In this document: positions 6,540 through 6,977 of the stretch, one piece after another | How the letters are laid out: each line of letters begins with the position of its first letter | How positions within the stretch are numbered: the stretch's first letter is position 1 | Program-made: the position numbers and the translations under genes | DNA from: Chloroflexota bacterium | GTDB taxonomy: Bacteria; Chloroflexota; DTOL01; JACQYG01 | Direction: 5' to 3' | Assembly: GCA_016208345.1 (NCBI GenBank) | Contig: JACQYG010000271.1 | Coordinates: 1 to 6,977, forward strand | Length of the DNA: 6,977 nt | Notes under the pieces: generated by a model | The model's database searches: none | Seen by the model: only the letters and a program-made list of their open reading frames with translations | What the model was told of the DNA's origin: nothing

Positions 6540-6977
6540 TCACTTCTTAACCCAGGGCGGCACCTCGGGGAGGAGTTTGTCAAACTCGGCGATCAGGGCC
6601 TGCTCATAGGCGCCAGCGAACTCGCCCTCAATGAATCTAGCGAACCCTTCCCGATAGAAGCGCTCCCAGGACTCATCCTCACGCCCAGGGTTGATGGGGA
6701 AGAAAAGGGCATTGTTGGCCCTGGCTGCCTGGAGGTCCCCGGGGGCAGCACCGATCATGAGCACGTGATCGGGCTGGTACTTGCCCCTGGCAGCGTACTC
6801 CAGGTGCTCTTTCTTGCTGCCCAACGCCTGGCCGGCGATCACCCTGGCGTATCCGGCAATGTCGTGCTCCTGCCATTCCCGGGTCAGGGCCTCGTCAGGG
6901 GTGGCGGAGACGACCATGATGTCGGCCTGGCCCTGCATCATCTCCAGGCTCTCGCGGACGTAGGGGAAAGGCGGCAC
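6540..6977 (-). CDS. HAD-superfamily hydrolase, C-terminal part (5' partial)
   Basis: The frame is open to the right edge. The GTG at 6977-6975 is probably internal, because the first motif of the HAD fold (DxDxT) is missing and must lie outside the window. The 145 visible residues contain HAD motif II (Ser24 in MVVSATP), motif III (Lys55/Lys56 in GQALGSKKEH), and motif IV (MIGAAPGDLQAA, 74-85). Motif IV normally begins with Gly-Asp; here Ala77 replaces that Asp while Asp81 remains. Other recognisable stretches are PPFPYVRESLE, FPINPGREDESWERFYREG and a tail ending LLPEVPPWVKK. Most HAD proteins are Mg-dependent phosphatases, and the substrate here is not predictable. It is the first visible gene of the minus-strand unit and may act on a phosphorylated sugar or sugar acid of the same pathway, or may have reduced activity. 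The stop is TGA at 6542-6540. Confidence 0.82.
   Translation of the reverse strand: MPPFPYVRESLEMMQGQADIMVVSATPDEALTREWQEHDIAGYARVIAGQALGSKKEHLEYAARGKYQPDHVLMIGAAPGDLQAARANNALFFPINPGREDESWERFYREGFARFIEGEFAGAYEQALIAEFDKLLPEVPPWVKK

Overview
This is a GC-rich bacterial window with most third codon positions G or C. It holds five protein genes packed with almost no spacer. The first gene is cut by the left edge and lies on the plus strand. The other four lie on the minus strand and read leftward from the right edge. There are no RNA genes, insertion sequences, CRISPR arrays or gene-free stretches over 300 bases. A large Lhr-type helicase beside a pyrophosphate-type phosphofructokinase and a LarA-family protein suggests an anaerobic or thermophilic bacterium, perhaps Chloroflexota or a GC-rich Firmicute. 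That placement is inference with low confidence.

Layout. Positions 2-2572 (+) encode the C-terminal 856 residues of an Lhr-family helicase; the motor domains must lie to the left of the window. Positions 6977 down to 2433 (-) look like one operon with the order HAD-family hydrolase (5' end missing), LarA-family nickel racemase/epimerase, decarboxylating 6-phosphogluconate dehydrogenase (gnd), and PPi-type 6-phosphofructokinase (pfp). Gaps between successive genes are 27, 42 and 63 bases, and three of the four starts are inside the window with visible Shine-Dalgarno sequences. The operon promoter lies outside the window to the right.

The minus-strand genes make sense as a central-carbon module. 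Gnd oxidises 6-phosphogluconate to ribulose 5-phosphate, Pfp interconverts fructose 6-phosphate and fructose 1,6-bisphosphate using PPi, and the LarA-like protein would invert the C2 hydroxyl of a 2-hydroxy acid. Because it sits next to gnd, a sugar acid such as gluconate is an attractive substrate, but this is inferred from context only. The HAD protein could be a phosphatase in the same pathway, though one usual motif IV aspartate is alanine.

The most unusual structural feature is the junction of the two convergent units. lhr and pfp overlap antiparallel by 140 bases, and the recognisably conserved parts of the two proteins stop almost exactly back to back near position 2530. Each gene then runs on into the antisense of the other before reaching a stop. 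No wholly new multi-gene system is evident. The LarA-like/Gnd/Pfp/HAD grouping is the best candidate for an undescribed pathway.
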